Assembly (NCBI RefSeq): GCF_001675045.1
Contig: NZ_LYPA01000029.1
Coordinates: 46,067-110,066, forward strand
Length of the DNA: 64,000 bases
Direction of reading: 5' to 3'
Source: Paenibacillus oryzae
GTDB lineage: Bacteria; Bacillota; Bacilli; Paenibacillales; Paenibacillaceae
Shown here: piece by piece, positions 47,628 through 55,919 of the stretch
How the letters are laid out: the number at the start of each line of letters is the position of its first letter
How positions within the stretch are numbered: the stretch's first letter is position 1
Notes under the pieces: model-generated
Databases searched by the model: none
Told to the model about the DNA's origin: nothing
The model's input: only the letters and a program-made list of their open reading frames with translations
Translations under genes and position numbers: made by a program

Positions 47628-47815
47628 TGTTCAAAAGTAAAATGAAAGTTCGAAAAGTTCGCTTTTCAGTACCGAGAAGATGGCAAGAAGCTAGAAATCG
47701 AGGAGCGGAGCTTAGTGGAAGCTAAGTGAGTACCGGAGATTTCGGCTGAATGTCATATTCGACGCTGGCCATGCCGCTAGGCATGTTACGTAATGGAAAG
47801 TGGGCTTTTTGAACA
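47628..47815 (+). ncRNA. Structured 5' leader element upstream of phnA-like gene
   Basis: A long-range helix joins TGTTCAAAAG (47628) to CTTTTTGAACA (47805-47815). Inside are GAAAAG-TTCG-CTTTTC, a UUCG-tetraloop hairpin (47652-47667); AGC..GAAATC (47689-47699) pairing with GATTTC.GCT (47738-47747); CTTAG/CTAAG (47711-47726); and CATGCC-GCTA-GGCATG (47770-47785). The closing helix ends 7 nt before the RBS. I do not recognise a known riboswitch class. It may be a cis-regulator or a dispersed genomic repeat that happens to lie in this leader. Confidence 0.6.
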
Positions 47816-47839
47816 ACCTATTAAAGGAGAGATTGTGTA

Positions 47840-48181
47840 ATGTCTAGTTTGCCTAATTGCCCATCCTGTCAGTCGCAGTATACCTACGAGGATGGAAATT
47901 TGTATGTTTGTCCGGAGTGCGCCCACGAATGGAGCGCGCAAGGCGATGAGGAGCCAGGCTCCACGGAGGAAGTAGTGAAGGATGCCAATGGCAATGTGCT
48001 GCAGGATGGAGATAGTGTTTCCATTGTAAAGGATCTGAAAGTAAAAGGAAGCTCCTCTGTTCTGAAAATCGGAACGAAGGTTAAAAATATCAGACTGGTG
48101 GATGGCGATCATAATATCGACTGCAAAATCGACGGTTTTGGAGCCATGAAATTGAAATCGGAGTTTGTGAAAAAGATTTAG
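47840..48181 (+). CDS. PhnA/YjdM-family zinc ribbon protein
   Basis: AAAGGAGAG precedes the ATG. The 113 residues begin with a zinc ribbon ([21 protein letters not shown], Cys pairs near 7-10 and 26-29). Then comes the PhnA C-terminal beta domain ([56 protein letters not shown]). Despite the historical name, members are not required for phosphonate breakdown and their role is unclear. The gene is monocistronic behind a structured leader. Confidence 0.9.
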   Translation: MSSLPNCPSCQSQYTYEDGNLYVCPECAHEWSAQGDEEPGSTEEVVKDANGNVLQDGDSVSIVKDLKVKGSSSVLKIGTKVKNIRLVDGDHNIDCKIDGFGAMKLKSEFVKKI

Positions 48182-48287
48182 CATTGCCCGTGTTCAACAT
48201 TTCGTAACAATCAAGTGAAAAAAATCACAATATCCTCCTTGCTTTCGTGGTATGATAAAGACAACAAAAGAACAAGGAGTGAGTGAC

Positions 48288-48473
48288 ATGAGAACAGCTG
48301 AAACTTATGTAACCCAAAACATGATGCAATTTTGCTACACCTGCGATGACGCCGGTTTTTGCGAAACGGAAGAAGCTTGCAGAACCTGCTGGACCGATAA
48401 CGGCGTATGGAATGTTGCTGATGAAGCGGGCGCCCAGGAAACCATAAATCTGCTGCATGCTTATTACGAGTAA
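48288..48473 (+). CDS. Small Cys-rich protein, 61 aa
   Basis: ATG 48288 has AAGGAGTG upstream. An extended -10 (TGGTATGAT, 48248-48256) lies ~30 nt before it. The product carries CYTCDDAGFCETEEACRTC, five cysteines suited to metal binding, and an acidic C-terminus. No family was recognised. A strong terminator follows, so it forms its own small transcription unit. Confidence 0.65.
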   Translation: MRTAETYVTQNMMQFCYTCDDAGFCETEEACRTCWTDNGVWNVADEAGAQETINLLHAYYE

Positions 48474-48508
48474 CCCATGATTGTATCTAACAGGAAAGAC
48501 CCCACCTA

Positions 48509-48560
48509 AACGGACAATAGTGCAAGAGCCTTCGAAGGGCCGGCATATTGTCCGTTTTTT
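48509..48560 (+). terminator. Intrinsic terminator after the Cys-rich gene
   Basis: AACGGACAATA pairs with TATTGTCCGTT (11 bp), enclosing an inner GC-rich hairpin, and is followed by T4. Confidence 0.85.
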
Positions 48561-48590
48561 GTTGCGCGCAAAAAGGATGAAAGTCAACGC

Positions 48591-50876
48591 TTGTCGAATA
48601 CATATCCGTACAAGGTTTATACAACATTTGGGTTTACAGGAAACGGGGTCGACAACTTGAACGTATGGAGAAAAATATCACTTGCCATAGGAGTGATTTG
48701 TTGCATATTGCTGTTCAGCGCCTGTGCAAATCGTTTGCTTGACGGTGAGGAGAGCAGCTCCAGAAGGGCTATCGAATCGTATAATCAAAAGGGCTTCGAT
48801 TTAATGGAGGAAGGTCATATTGAAGAGGCCATTGCCCAGTTCGAAAAGGCTATTGATGCGATATATAAAGCAAAGCCTGAGTTTAAAGAGCTTAGCTCTC
48901 CCATCAAATCATCGGAGGCATATGATTCTCCCTTTAATAATATTAGCTGGGCTTATCATGATTTAGGAGATTACGACAAAAGTCTGGAGTATATAGAGAT
49001 TGCCCTTTTGCTGCTGCCTAATACCGATGCGGAATATATTAATAAAGGAAATTCTTTATACGGTCTGTCGCGTTACGACGAGGCGATGGAGCAATACGAA
49101 AATGCGCTCAAGTATAATAAAGACAGCATTTATGCGCATTATGGCAAGGGGATGCTTCATTATGACCGGAGCGAATACCGTGAAGCGCTGCAATCCTTTA
49201 ATGCGTTTTTGAAACAGGATGAAAGCGATTATGACGCGATGGAAATGAAGGTTTATTCCCATATCGCGCTGGGGGAATCCTCCAAGGCGCTGGACTACGC
49301 CGAGCATATCATAAGCAAATATTCAGATGACTACCATGTATATCTTCTGAAAGCGATTGTGCTTGGAGAGCAGGGTGATTTCGAGGCTTCCAGCCAATTT
49401 CTACAGGAGACGAAAGCCAAATTCCCCGATAATCCGGATGTGCTGGATATGCTGGGTGAATTTTATGCCGATTACGGACAAACCGATGAGGCTGTTTCTA
49501 TTTTTCGCGATAAGCTGAAGGATAATCCGGGGGACGCCGATGCATATTGGTGGCTAATGAGCGTTTATGAAGGCAGTGGAGAATATGATAAGGCTAAAGC
49601 GATCTATGAGGAAGCGATAAACGCCGTTGACAATAAAGCGATGATTCATGAAAGAATGGGCGATACTGCCTACAACTTCAGTTATTACCTGGAAGCTGCC
49701 GACTATTACGGGCTTGCAGTTAAGGAGCTGCCGGAGAAGCCGCTCCATTATATGCAGCAGCTGTCTTCGTTGTACAGCGCCAGTCGTAATGCCCGTTGCG
49801 CTGAGCTGGGTCAGAAAGCCAGATCCTTGTTTCCGGATCACTCCGACATTGCCTGGTACAGCGGATTATGCAAGGTGGAGCTGGGCGAATATGAGGATGC
49901 CATCCAGGATTTGCTCGCAGCAGCGGAAAACGATCCCGAATCGTCGGAAGCCTGGGCGCAGCTTGCATATGCCAACCTTTTATTTGGAGACGAGGACAAA
50001 GCCAATGAATACAGCGAACGCAGCCTTGAGCTATACAGCGGCAATTATACGGCGGAAATGGTCAAGGAGTCTCTTAAGGAAAAAGACAAGCCGATCGGCG
50101 CGCAGATTAAAGCATTTTTTGAGGATAACTATCTCTATCTGGATGCGGTGGAGGCTTCCAGGGGGCTGCTGTCGGAGCTGGATCAGCCTGACATTTCCCT
50201 GAAGGAAATCGCGGAGCGGTTCGAAAAAGCCAAGAAAAAAGGCGATCAGTTTTCCTTTTTTATTTATGGGGATGATTACGATCAATTGGGCTATTATGAG
50301 GAAAATGATTTGGAGCTGAGGGAGGAAGGCTCTATGGTGTACATTCGGATACCGACCTTCCATATGAGGACGGATGATGCTTTTATTGACATCATTGACC
50401 GGATCGAGGAGCCGGAGAGCAAAAGCCTGGTGCTGGATTTGCGGGGCAACGGGGGAGGCATAGCGCAAAGCGCCAATATTATGCTGGATGCGCTGCTGCC
50501 CGATTATGTAACCAGCATGATGATTTACCGCAACGGTCAAACGGAAAATTTTTATTCCGACCCTTCGTATACCGCATTCCAGCATATTTATATTCTGGTT
50601 GATGAAAACTCTGCCTCTGCCTCGGAGCTGCTTACGCTTGGCCTTAAATCCTACTTAAGCAACGTTACGATTGTGGGGCGCGACACTTACGGAAAAGGCG
50701 TCGGGCAATATGTATTCGATGATCCGGTTCATAAGGTGCTGCTGTACGTGGTTAACTTTTATTGGAACGTCAAGCAGGAGAACATAAACGATACGGGCAT
50801 CAAACCCGACATTTACGTCAAAGGAAACAGCCTGGAGGCGTTTATGAAGCCGGTCCGGGACAGAATAAAGCCATAA
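48591..50876 (+). CDS. TPR lipoprotein fused to an S41 (C-terminal processing) peptidase domain
   Basis: The frame opens at TTG 48591 (AAAGGATG upstream). A later TTG at 48657 would give a more usual lipoprotein signal (WRKISLAIGVIC..FSAC), so the start is uncertain. After the lipidated Cys come about ten TPR-like repeats (~75-520; e.g. ISWAYHDLGDYDKSLEYIEIAL), then an S41 domain (~580-750). The domain has YIRIPTF, LVLDLRGNGGG, the Ser-bearing ENSASASE segment (672-679) and Lys702 in TYGKG, the Ser-Lys dyad of CtpA/CtpB enzymes. The PDZ domain usual in this family is not apparent; TPRs may select substrates instead. It acts outside the membrane. Confidence 0.8.
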   Translation: MSNTYPYKVYTTFGFTGNGVDNLNVWRKISLAIGVICCILLFSACANRLLDGEESSSRRAIESYNQKGFDLMEEGHIEEAIAQFEKAIDAIYKAKPEFKELSSPIKSSEAYDSPFNNISWAYHDLGDYDKSLEYIEIALLLLPNTDAEYINKGNSLYGLSRYDEAMEQYENALKYNKDSIYAHYGKGMLHYDRSEYREALQSFNAFLKQDESDYDAMEMKVYSHIALGESSKALDYAEHIISKYSDDYHVYLLKAIVLGEQGDFEASSQFLQETKAKFPDNPDVLDMLGEFYADYGQTDEAVSIFRDKLKDNPGDADAYWWLMSVYEGSGEYDKAKAIYEEAINAVDNKAMIHERMGDTAYNFSYYLEAADYYGLAVKELPEKPLHYMQQLSSLYSASRNARCAELGQKARSLFPDHSDIAWYSGLCKVELGEYEDAIQDLLAAAENDPESSEAWAQLAYANLLFGDEDKANEYSERSLELYSGNYTAEMVKESLKEKDKPIGAQIKAFFEDNYLYLDAVEASRGLLSELDQPDISLKEIAERFEKAKKKGDQFSFFIYGDDYDQLGYYEENDLELREEGSMVYIRIPTFHMRTDDAFIDIIDRIEEPESKSLVLDLRGNGGGIAQSANIMLDALLPDYVTSMMIYRNGQTENFYSDPSYTAFQHIYILVDENSASASELLTLGLKSYLSNVTIVGRDTYGKGVGQYVFDDPVHKVLLYVVNFYWNVKQENINDTGIKPDIYVKGNSLEAFMKPVRDRIKP

Positions 50877-50891
50877 ATCAGGAACTATTGA

Positions 50892-50936
50892 AAAGAGGGC
50901 GCCCGAAAGCTTAGACTTTCGGGCGCCCTCTTTATT
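50892..50936. terminator. Bidirectional terminator
   Basis: AAAGAGGGCGCCCGAAAG pairs perfectly with its complement at 50916-50933 around a 6-nt loop. It serves the S41 gene and the convergent DUF2294 gene, whose last codons it overlaps. Confidence 0.9.
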
Positions 50937-51639
50937 TGGGATTTAAAATAAAAACGATGACACTCTTATCGCGTTCCATATTCCAATCGACAAAGACGTC
51001 CATAATTTTTGTATCCAAAGCCTGTTCGATAGCACGGTTGTCCCGCAAATGCATTTTTTCCAGATGATTAACTGCTTGTCTCAATTGATCCTCGTCTCCG
51101 AGACGAATTAATTCTTTGCTGAGATCAATCATGCCGCCTGAGCGGACAACGACAAGGGTCCTTTTATTAATGATGCGGGAATATATATGCTCCGGCTTCT
51201 TCTGAATACGCTGGCTCATCCGGAGAATCTCGCGCTCCAGTCCTTCTTTCCCCTCGAACCTATCTTGCCATTGCTCCAAAGCTGCGGATTCTTCCAATTG
51301 ACGCCCTACCAAAATGCCGGAGTGGTTATGCAGTTCCCAATCATAATAAAATTCCAGGTCGTTCATGCCTGTCAACGGATGCAAATATGCTTTGATCTCG
51401 GGAATCAGCGAGGACATGACCATGTCCCTTGTTTGTTCAATCGTGCGGGTTTGCCCTTGATTAAGAAGTATTTTTTCCGTTGGCGTCAAAAAATTGCGCA
51501 AATAAACAACAATGACTGGCCGTTCCACGCTTACATAAATGGATTGCGGCCCTTTCCCGAATGCATCCCGAAGCATTTTCCCAAGGTGGCTTGCTATTTC
51601 ATTCTGGAAATAGTTTTCATTCATATTCAGTACATTCAT
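50932..51639 (-). CDS. DUF2294 (MpsC-like) protein, duplicated domain
   Basis: The 235 residues contain two related halves. Residues ~6-115 match DUF2294 (FGKGPQSIYVSVERPVIVVYLRNFLTPTEKILL...). Residues ~125-235 repeat the plan more loosely, ending in the family's VFVDWNMERDKSVIVFILN. DUF2294 proteins have been linked to sodium-dependent membrane-potential systems, but the molecular role is poorly known. Start is ATG 51639 or 51624. A terminator-bearing leader precedes it, and an almost identical leader precedes the histidine kinase gene upstream, so the two genes probably form one regulon. Confidence 0.75.
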   Translation of the reverse strand: MNVLNMNENYFQNEIASHLGKMLRDAFGKGPQSIYVSVERPVIVVYLRNFLTPTEKILLNQGQTRTIEQTRDMVMSSLIPEIKAYLHPLTGMNDLEFYYDWELHNHSGILVGRQLEESAALEQWQDRFEGKEGLEREILRMSQRIQKKPEHIYSRIINKRTLVVVRSGGMIDLSKELIRLGDEDQLRQAVNHLEKMHLRDNRAIEQALDTKIMDVFVDWNMERDKSVIVFILNPK

Positions 51640-51654
51640 CCTCTTTCCTGCAAC

Positions 51655-51828
51655 AAAAAAAGCCTAAATAAAAGTTTGCTCAGCAACTTTTATCCAGGCT
51701 TATGTCCAGCGCTGTCTCTGGTTCATCTCGGCCAACTCAATCCTTATTGCAATCACTAGGTATCTGTCGATTTGCGGGCCTCCCCCGCATGGAATAGATA
51801 AAGGCAAGAGCGTCAAATCTGCTGCCCA
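51655..51828 (-). promoter_or_regulatory. Leader A: conserved 5' hairpin, 29-nt block and terminator before DUF2294 gene
   Basis: In RNA order: the 5'-end stem-loop with loop ATTTGACG (51827-51803); a variable region with a GCGGG/CCCGC hairpin; a 29-nt block (51729-51701) containing GAACCAGAGA and hairpin CCAG-AGACAGCG-CTGG; then a terminator hairpin AGCCTGGATAAAAG/CTTTTATTTAGGCT with T7 (51700-51655). The block is 27/29 identical to leader B. No known riboswitch class was recognised. Confidence 0.75.
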
Positions 51829-51833
51829 CATTC

Positions 51834-51862
51834 ATTTTAATAAGTTTGGTCTTATTTGGCAA
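51834..51862 (-). promoter_or_regulatory. Promoter of leader A
   Basis: Minus-strand TTGCCA and TAAAAT are separated by 17 nt. The predicted RNA start is at or next to the first G of the leader A hairpin. The -35 box lies beside the histidine kinase stop codon. Confidence 0.75.
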
Positions 51863-51864
51863 GG

Positions 51865-53043
51865 TTAAAGGTTTGGAGGCTTGATATATTCCTGCAGGAA
51901 TTGCTGCAAAGTCATGCGGGAGGAAGCGTCGCTGCGGGATACTAATCGCTGCTCTATCAAAACATCCATCAACTCCGGGCGTATTCCCGTCAAGGTGACT
52001 GTATATTCCCGACGAGCCGCTTGCTCCATAATTGCGGATAAAAGAAGAAGCGCAGCTTCAGTCAAGCAGTCAATAGAGGTTAAATCGACGATAAGCCGCT
52101 TAAGCTCCATATTTTGCAGTTCGCAAAGCCAATAATCACGAGCTTTGTGGTCAGGAGGCAGCGCCATATTCCAGGTAAGCGGGAGCAGACCCACTTGGTC
52201 AAGCAACGGGATGACGGGAAATGGATTATTTTGCTGACCAAGCTCTGCACTACGGGAGGTGCGTCTCTTATTGTCCTCTCTGCCAAGCTTCGACTGATCG
52301 GGACGAACCGCCTCCTTTACGGACTTCACAAATCCTCTATGCTGCTTTTCACTATCCCATAACGGAAGATGCAGAAGAAAATCAGTCCCCACGTCCAGCT
52401 CGCTTCTAACCCGAATAAATCCTCCGTGCTCATATATGGTTGTGAACACCTGAGTTAATCCGATACCGGTGCCGTCCACCTTGGACGTATAAAATGGCGT
52501 CCCCAGCAAGTCGAGTTTATCCACTGGAATGCCGCACCCGGAATCCGAAATTGAAACGATTACATGATTGCTGGCACGAGTATGCGTTAGGGTAATAACT
52601 CCGTCATCCGGAATGGCCTCAAATGCATTTTTCAGGAGGTTGAACAGAGCTTTTTTCAGCGGATTCCTTTTTCCGTATATTCTGGCATCCGTATCCCAAA
52701 ACTGCTTATGTACAGAAACTTGATAGAACCGTTCCTGGAAAAGATGAAGCACAGAGTCCAGCTCGGAGCAAAGGTCAATGATGTCGAACGGCTCGTTTTC
52801 TAAATCCGGCTTGGAGACATGCAATAAATTTTCAATGGTAGAAATGGCATTCTCCAATTCGGTAAAGGCATAATCCAGATATTTGTGCGGAGCTTCCTGC
52901 CTGAGCAGCTGGAGAAAGCCTTTTACAACCGTAAGCGGATTTTTGACTTCATGGGCTATGCCTGCGGCAATTTGGCCAACGGATGCCAGCCTGTCCAGCC
53001 GATGATCGGATTCCGTAACGCCGCTATCATTTGGCAAGGTCAA
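51865..53043 (-). CDS. Soluble histidine kinase with C-terminal STAS-like domain
   Basis: The TTG start at 53043 has AAGGGAGG 8 nt upstream. The 392 residues have no N-terminal sensor or membrane span. The HisKA segment begins at once (His31 in GIAHEVKNPL). HATPase motifs follow: NLLKNAFEAI (N box), ISDSGCGIP (G1) and GTGIGLT (G2). A ~50-residue polar linker leads to residues ~285-390, which read like a STAS/anti-anti-sigma fold (LIVDLTSIDCLTEAALLLLSAI). The kinase core resembles sporulation-type kinases. No response regulator is adjacent. The input signal probably comes through the STAS-like part or partner proteins (inference). Confidence 0.82.
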   Translation of the reverse strand: MTLPNDSGVTESDHRLDRLASVGQIAAGIAHEVKNPLTVVKGFLQLLRQEAPHKYLDYAFTELENAISTIENLLHVSKPDLENEPFDIIDLCSELDSVLHLFQERFYQVSVHKQFWDTDARIYGKRNPLKKALFNLLKNAFEAIPDDGVITLTHTRASNHVIVSISDSGCGIPVDKLDLLGTPFYTSKVDGTGIGLTQVFTTIYEHGGFIRVRSELDVGTDFLLHLPLWDSEKQHRGFVKSVKEAVRPDQSKLGREDNKRRTSRSAELGQQNNPFPVIPLLDQVGLLPLTWNMALPPDHKARDYWLCELQNMELKRLIVDLTSIDCLTEAALLLLSAIMEQAARREYTVTLTGIRPELMDVLIEQRLVSRSDASSRMTLQQFLQEYIKPPNL

Positions 53044-53071
53044 TCATTGGACCTCCCTTCTTGTCGGGGCA

Positions 53072-53246
53072 CAAAAAAAGCCTGAATAAAAGCAGCGGTT
53101 GGCTAGCTTTTATCCAGGCGTATGACCAGCGCTATCTCTGGTTCATCTCTACCCTCGTATGTTGAAGCTTTGGGGCGTTGGACGCCGGTCGGCTGCAATG
53201 TTTAGTACAAGACACGGTAATGGCAAAAGCGTCAAATCTCTTGCCC
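53072..53246 (-). promoter_or_regulatory. Leader B: conserved 5' hairpin, 29-nt block and terminator before kinase gene
   Basis: In RNA order: stem-loop GGCAAGAG-ATTTGACG-CTTTTGCC (53245-53222); a variable part with a GGCG/CGCC hairpin; the 29-nt block (53149-53121) nearly identical to leader A; and a terminator CCTGGATAAAAGC/GCTTTTATTCAGG with T7 (53119-53073). The kinase start follows 30 nt later. Confidence 0.75.
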
Positions 53247-53252
53247 TTTTTT

Positions 53253-53281
53253 ATTGTACTCATACAGGGGGAAGTCATCAA
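53253..53281 (-). promoter_or_regulatory. Promoter of leader B
   Basis: Minus-strand TTGATG and TACAAT are separated by 17 nt. RNA would begin within the A-run or first G of the GGGCAAGAG hairpin, as in leader A. Confidence 0.75.
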
Positions 53282-53334
53282 CTGATTTGACGTAATTTAA
53301 TCCCATTTTGTCGGCTGCTTTTTTGCGGCGCGGC

Positions 53335-54579
53335 TCAGGCCTTGGCCTCGTACAACGAAATGATTTCCAGAATGGTGCGTACGGCCAGTTCCATGTTATC
53401 GACGGATATAAACTCGTAGCGGCCATGATAGTTTTCGCCGCCCGTAAAGATGTTGGGAGTCGGCAGTCCTTTGAAGGACAGCTGCGAGCCGTCCGTGCCG
53501 CCGCGGATAGGCTGAATCAGCGGCTTGATGCCCAGGTTTTCCATCGCTTCCTGGGCGATGTCGACGATATGTTTTACGGGAGCTATTTTTTCACCCATAT
53601 TGTAGTAGCGATCCTTCAGCTCCAGCTTGATGCGGTCCGTTCCGTACTTTTCGCCTAGCTCGGCAACAATGGATTGGAAAAATTGTTTGCGGGCCTGGAA
53701 GCTTTCTTTGTCGAAATCGCGGATCAAATAGCTGAGCTTGGCGTTTTCCACATCCCCTTGAAACAGGTTTAAGTGGTAGAAGCCTTCATAGCCCTCGGTA
53801 TGCTCCGGGGCCTCCGCCGCAGGCAGCTTGGCATGAAGCTCCATCGCTATTTTGGAGGCGTTGATCATTTTATTTTTGGCCGTGCCGGGATGAACGTTTT
53901 TGCCCTGAATGTCAATATTGGCGGAAGCGGCGTTAAAGCTTTCATACTGAAGCTCGCCTAGCGGCCCTCCGTCCATCGTATACGCGTATTTGGCGCCTAA
54001 TGCTTCCACATCGAACTTATGCGCTCCCCGTCCGATTTCCTCGTCGGGATTAAAGGCAACGCGAATTTTTCCGTGCTTCAGCTCGGGATGCTGGATCAGA
54101 TAAGCCATAGCCGTCATAATTTCGGTAATGCCGGCTTTATCGTCTGCGCCAAGCAATGTTGTGCCGTCTGTTGTAAGGAGCGTGTGCCCCTTGTAGCCGG
54201 GGAGCGCCGGAAATTCCGCAGGGGAAAGAACGATGCCAAGCTCCTTGTTCAAAATGATGTCTCCGCCGTCATAGCTGTCATGCTGCTGCGGGTTGACGTT
54301 TGCACCCGTCATGTCCGTTGCCGTATCCAGATGGGCAAGGAACGCAATAACCGGAACGTCTTTATCCGTATTGGAGGGCAATGTCGCCATCACATAACCG
54401 TGCTCGTCTATGGTGACCTCCTGCATGCCGATGCTTTTGAGCTCATCCACCAGCATCAGGGCAAGCTTCATTTGTCCCGGGGTGGAAGGACAGCTTTCAA
54501 TGCTTTCATTGGACTGCGTATCCACCTTGGCATAGGTTACAAAGCGGTTGATTAATTCCTGTTTGAATGTCACGTACAT
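53335..54579 (-). CDS. pepT: Peptidase T (tripeptide aminopeptidase)
   Basis: ATG 54579 follows GAGGAG at 5 nt. The 414 residues match the M20 peptidase Pep[15 protein letters not shown], zinc ligands in AHLDTA and GADDKAG, catalytic Glu in [32 protein letters not shown], and [13 protein letters not shown] near the C-terminus. It removes N-terminal residues from tripeptides in the cytoplasm. It is divergent from aguA. Confidence 0.95.
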   Translation of the reverse strand: MYVTFKQELINRFVTYAKVDTQSNESIESCPSTPGQMKLALMLVDELKSIGMQEVTIDEHGYVMATLPSNTDKDVPVIAFLAHLDTATDMTGANVNPQQHDSYDGGDIILNKELGIVLSPAEFPALPGYKGHTLLTTDGTTLLGADDKAGITEIMTAMAYLIQHPELKHGKIRVAFNPDEEIGRGAHKFDVEALGAKYAYTMDGGPLGELQYESFNAASANIDIQGKNVHPGTAKNKMINASKIAMELHAKLPAAEAPEHTEGYEGFYHLNLFQGDVENAKLSYLIRDFDKESFQARKQFFQSIVAELGEKYGTDRIKLELKDRYYNMGEKIAPVKHIVDIAQEAMENLGIKPLIQPIRGGTDGSQLSFKGLPTPNIFTGGENYHGRYEFISVDNMELAVRTILEIISLYEAKA

Positions 54580-54763
54580 CCATCTCCTCAAATTTTCCTT
54601 TTCAACGCTCTACTTGTAGTATTGTTGGTCCTTTCTATTATAATACAACCTGTGCGGGGCGAGCGAAAGGAAACGCGGCAGCACGGCAAAGCGCAAATGA
54701 CTTAGCCGCAGTATATGCCATATTTCGGGTGCTTCGCTCTTTCGTAAAATGCTGTAAACCGGA

Positions 54764-54792
54764 TTGTGGGCGGCGTTGCTTTAGTATATGAT
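54764..54792 (+). promoter_or_regulatory. Probable promoter of aguA-aguB
   Basis: TTGTGG and TATGAT are separated by 17 nt, ~72 nt before the aguA start. A second TATAAT near 54641 may serve the divergent pepT gene. Confidence 0.55.
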
Positions 54793-54863
54793 AGTAGGGG
54801 TGCAGCGGGGGTATGAGGCCTGCTGGCACGGACTACAAGGCGCGCAAGGGGACAAGATAATCA

Positions 54864-55919
54864 ATGACGCAAAAAATCGACAATTATACAATGCCTGCGG
54901 AATGGACGCCGCATGAGCGTACTTTTATATCCTGGCCGGTACAGGAGTCCATGGTTTATCCGGAATTTTATCAGCAAGTAAGCGAGGGATACGGGGAGCT
55001 GATTACGGCGATTGCGGAGTTCGAGCCGGTTACGGTTATCGTTAACCCCGATGACGCAGCGGCTGTGGCGAGCCGTTTCCAAGGCAATGAGCGCGTCGAG
55101 CTGCTTCCTATTGAACATAACGATGCATGGCTGCGCGATAACGGACCTACCTTCGTGATGGACGATAGTGGCCGTTTGGCGGGGATCAACTGGAAGTTTA
55201 ACGCATGGGGCGGCAAATATTCGCCATGGGATCTGGACGACGCCGTAGCTCCCCGAATTTTGAAGGCGATGGGAGTGGAGCAGTTCGACGCGCCTCTGGT
55301 TATGGAGGGCGGCTCCATCCATACCGACGGCGAGGGCACGCTGCTGACGACGGAGGAGTGCTTGCTGAACGTCAACCGGAACCCGGAGCTGAGCCGCGAG
55401 GACATTGAAGCTCAGGTTAAGCATTTCCTGAATGTTGAAAACATCATTTGGCTGAAACGCGGCTTAAGCGGCGATGAAACCGACGGACATGTAGATAATG
55501 TGGCGTGCTTTGCGGCGCCGGGCAAAGTCATCCTTCAGGTTTGCAACGATCCGCAGGACGAGAACTATGCCATTACCCAGGAAAATCTAAGCATATTGCA
55601 AGAGGCGACCGATGCCAAAGGAAGAAAGCTGGACATTATTGAAATTGAGCAGCCTCCTTATACGGAATATGATGGCACGCGCTTGACGCTGAGCTATTTG
55701 AATTTTTATTTTGTAAACGGGGGCATTATCCTTCCTGTATTCGGCGGCGCGGCCGCGGAGGCCGATGCCAATGCGATTGCCGTATTATCCAAAGCATTTC
55801 CCGATCGCGTCATCCGCACCATTGACGGCATGGCCATTATTCGGGAAGGCGGAAACGTACACTGCACCACGCAGCAAATGCCTGAGGGCATCCGAAATGA
55901 AGGAGGAAGGAAATCATGA
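54864..55919 (+). CDS. aguA: Agmatine deiminase
   Basis: The 351 residues match AguA: MPAEWTPHERTFISWP, NDAWLRDNGPTFV, WKFNAWGGKY, MEGGSIHTDGEGTLLTTEECLLN, GDETDGHVDNVACF, and the nucleophile Cys334 in GNVHCTTQQMP. It hydrolyses agmatine to N-carbamoylputrescine. The stop overlaps the aguB start by 4 nt (ATGA), so the two steps are translated together. There is no nearby speA, so agmatine is either imported or made elsewhere. Confidence 0.95.
   Translation: MTQKIDNYTMPAEWTPHERTFISWPVQESMVYPEFYQQVSEGYGELITAIAEFEPVTVIVNPDDAAAVASRFQGNERVELLPIEHNDAWLRDNGPTFVMDDSGRLAGINWKFNAWGGKYSPWDLDDAVAPRILKAMGVEQFDAPLVMEGGSIHTDGEGTLLTTEECLLNVNRNPELSREDIEAQVKHFLNVENIIWLKRGLSGDETDGHVDNVACFAAPGKVILQVCNDPQDENYAITQENLSILQEATDAKGRKLDIIEIEQPPYTEYDGTRLTLSYLNFYFVNGGIILPVFGGAAAEADANAIAVLSKAFPDRVIRTIDGMAIIREGGNVHCTTQQMPEGIRNEGGRKS

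Noticed and set aside
51803..51827. TTGACG in leaders A and B as the -35 box of a promoter
   Set aside because: No consistent -10 lies 16-18 nt downstream in both leaders, while good promoters lie just upstream. The sequence is better explained as the loop of a 5' RNA hairpin.
53232..53426. Small minus-strand open frame overlapping the pepT end and leader B promoter
   Set aside because: It has no RBS, no recognisable motif, and overlaps better-supported features.
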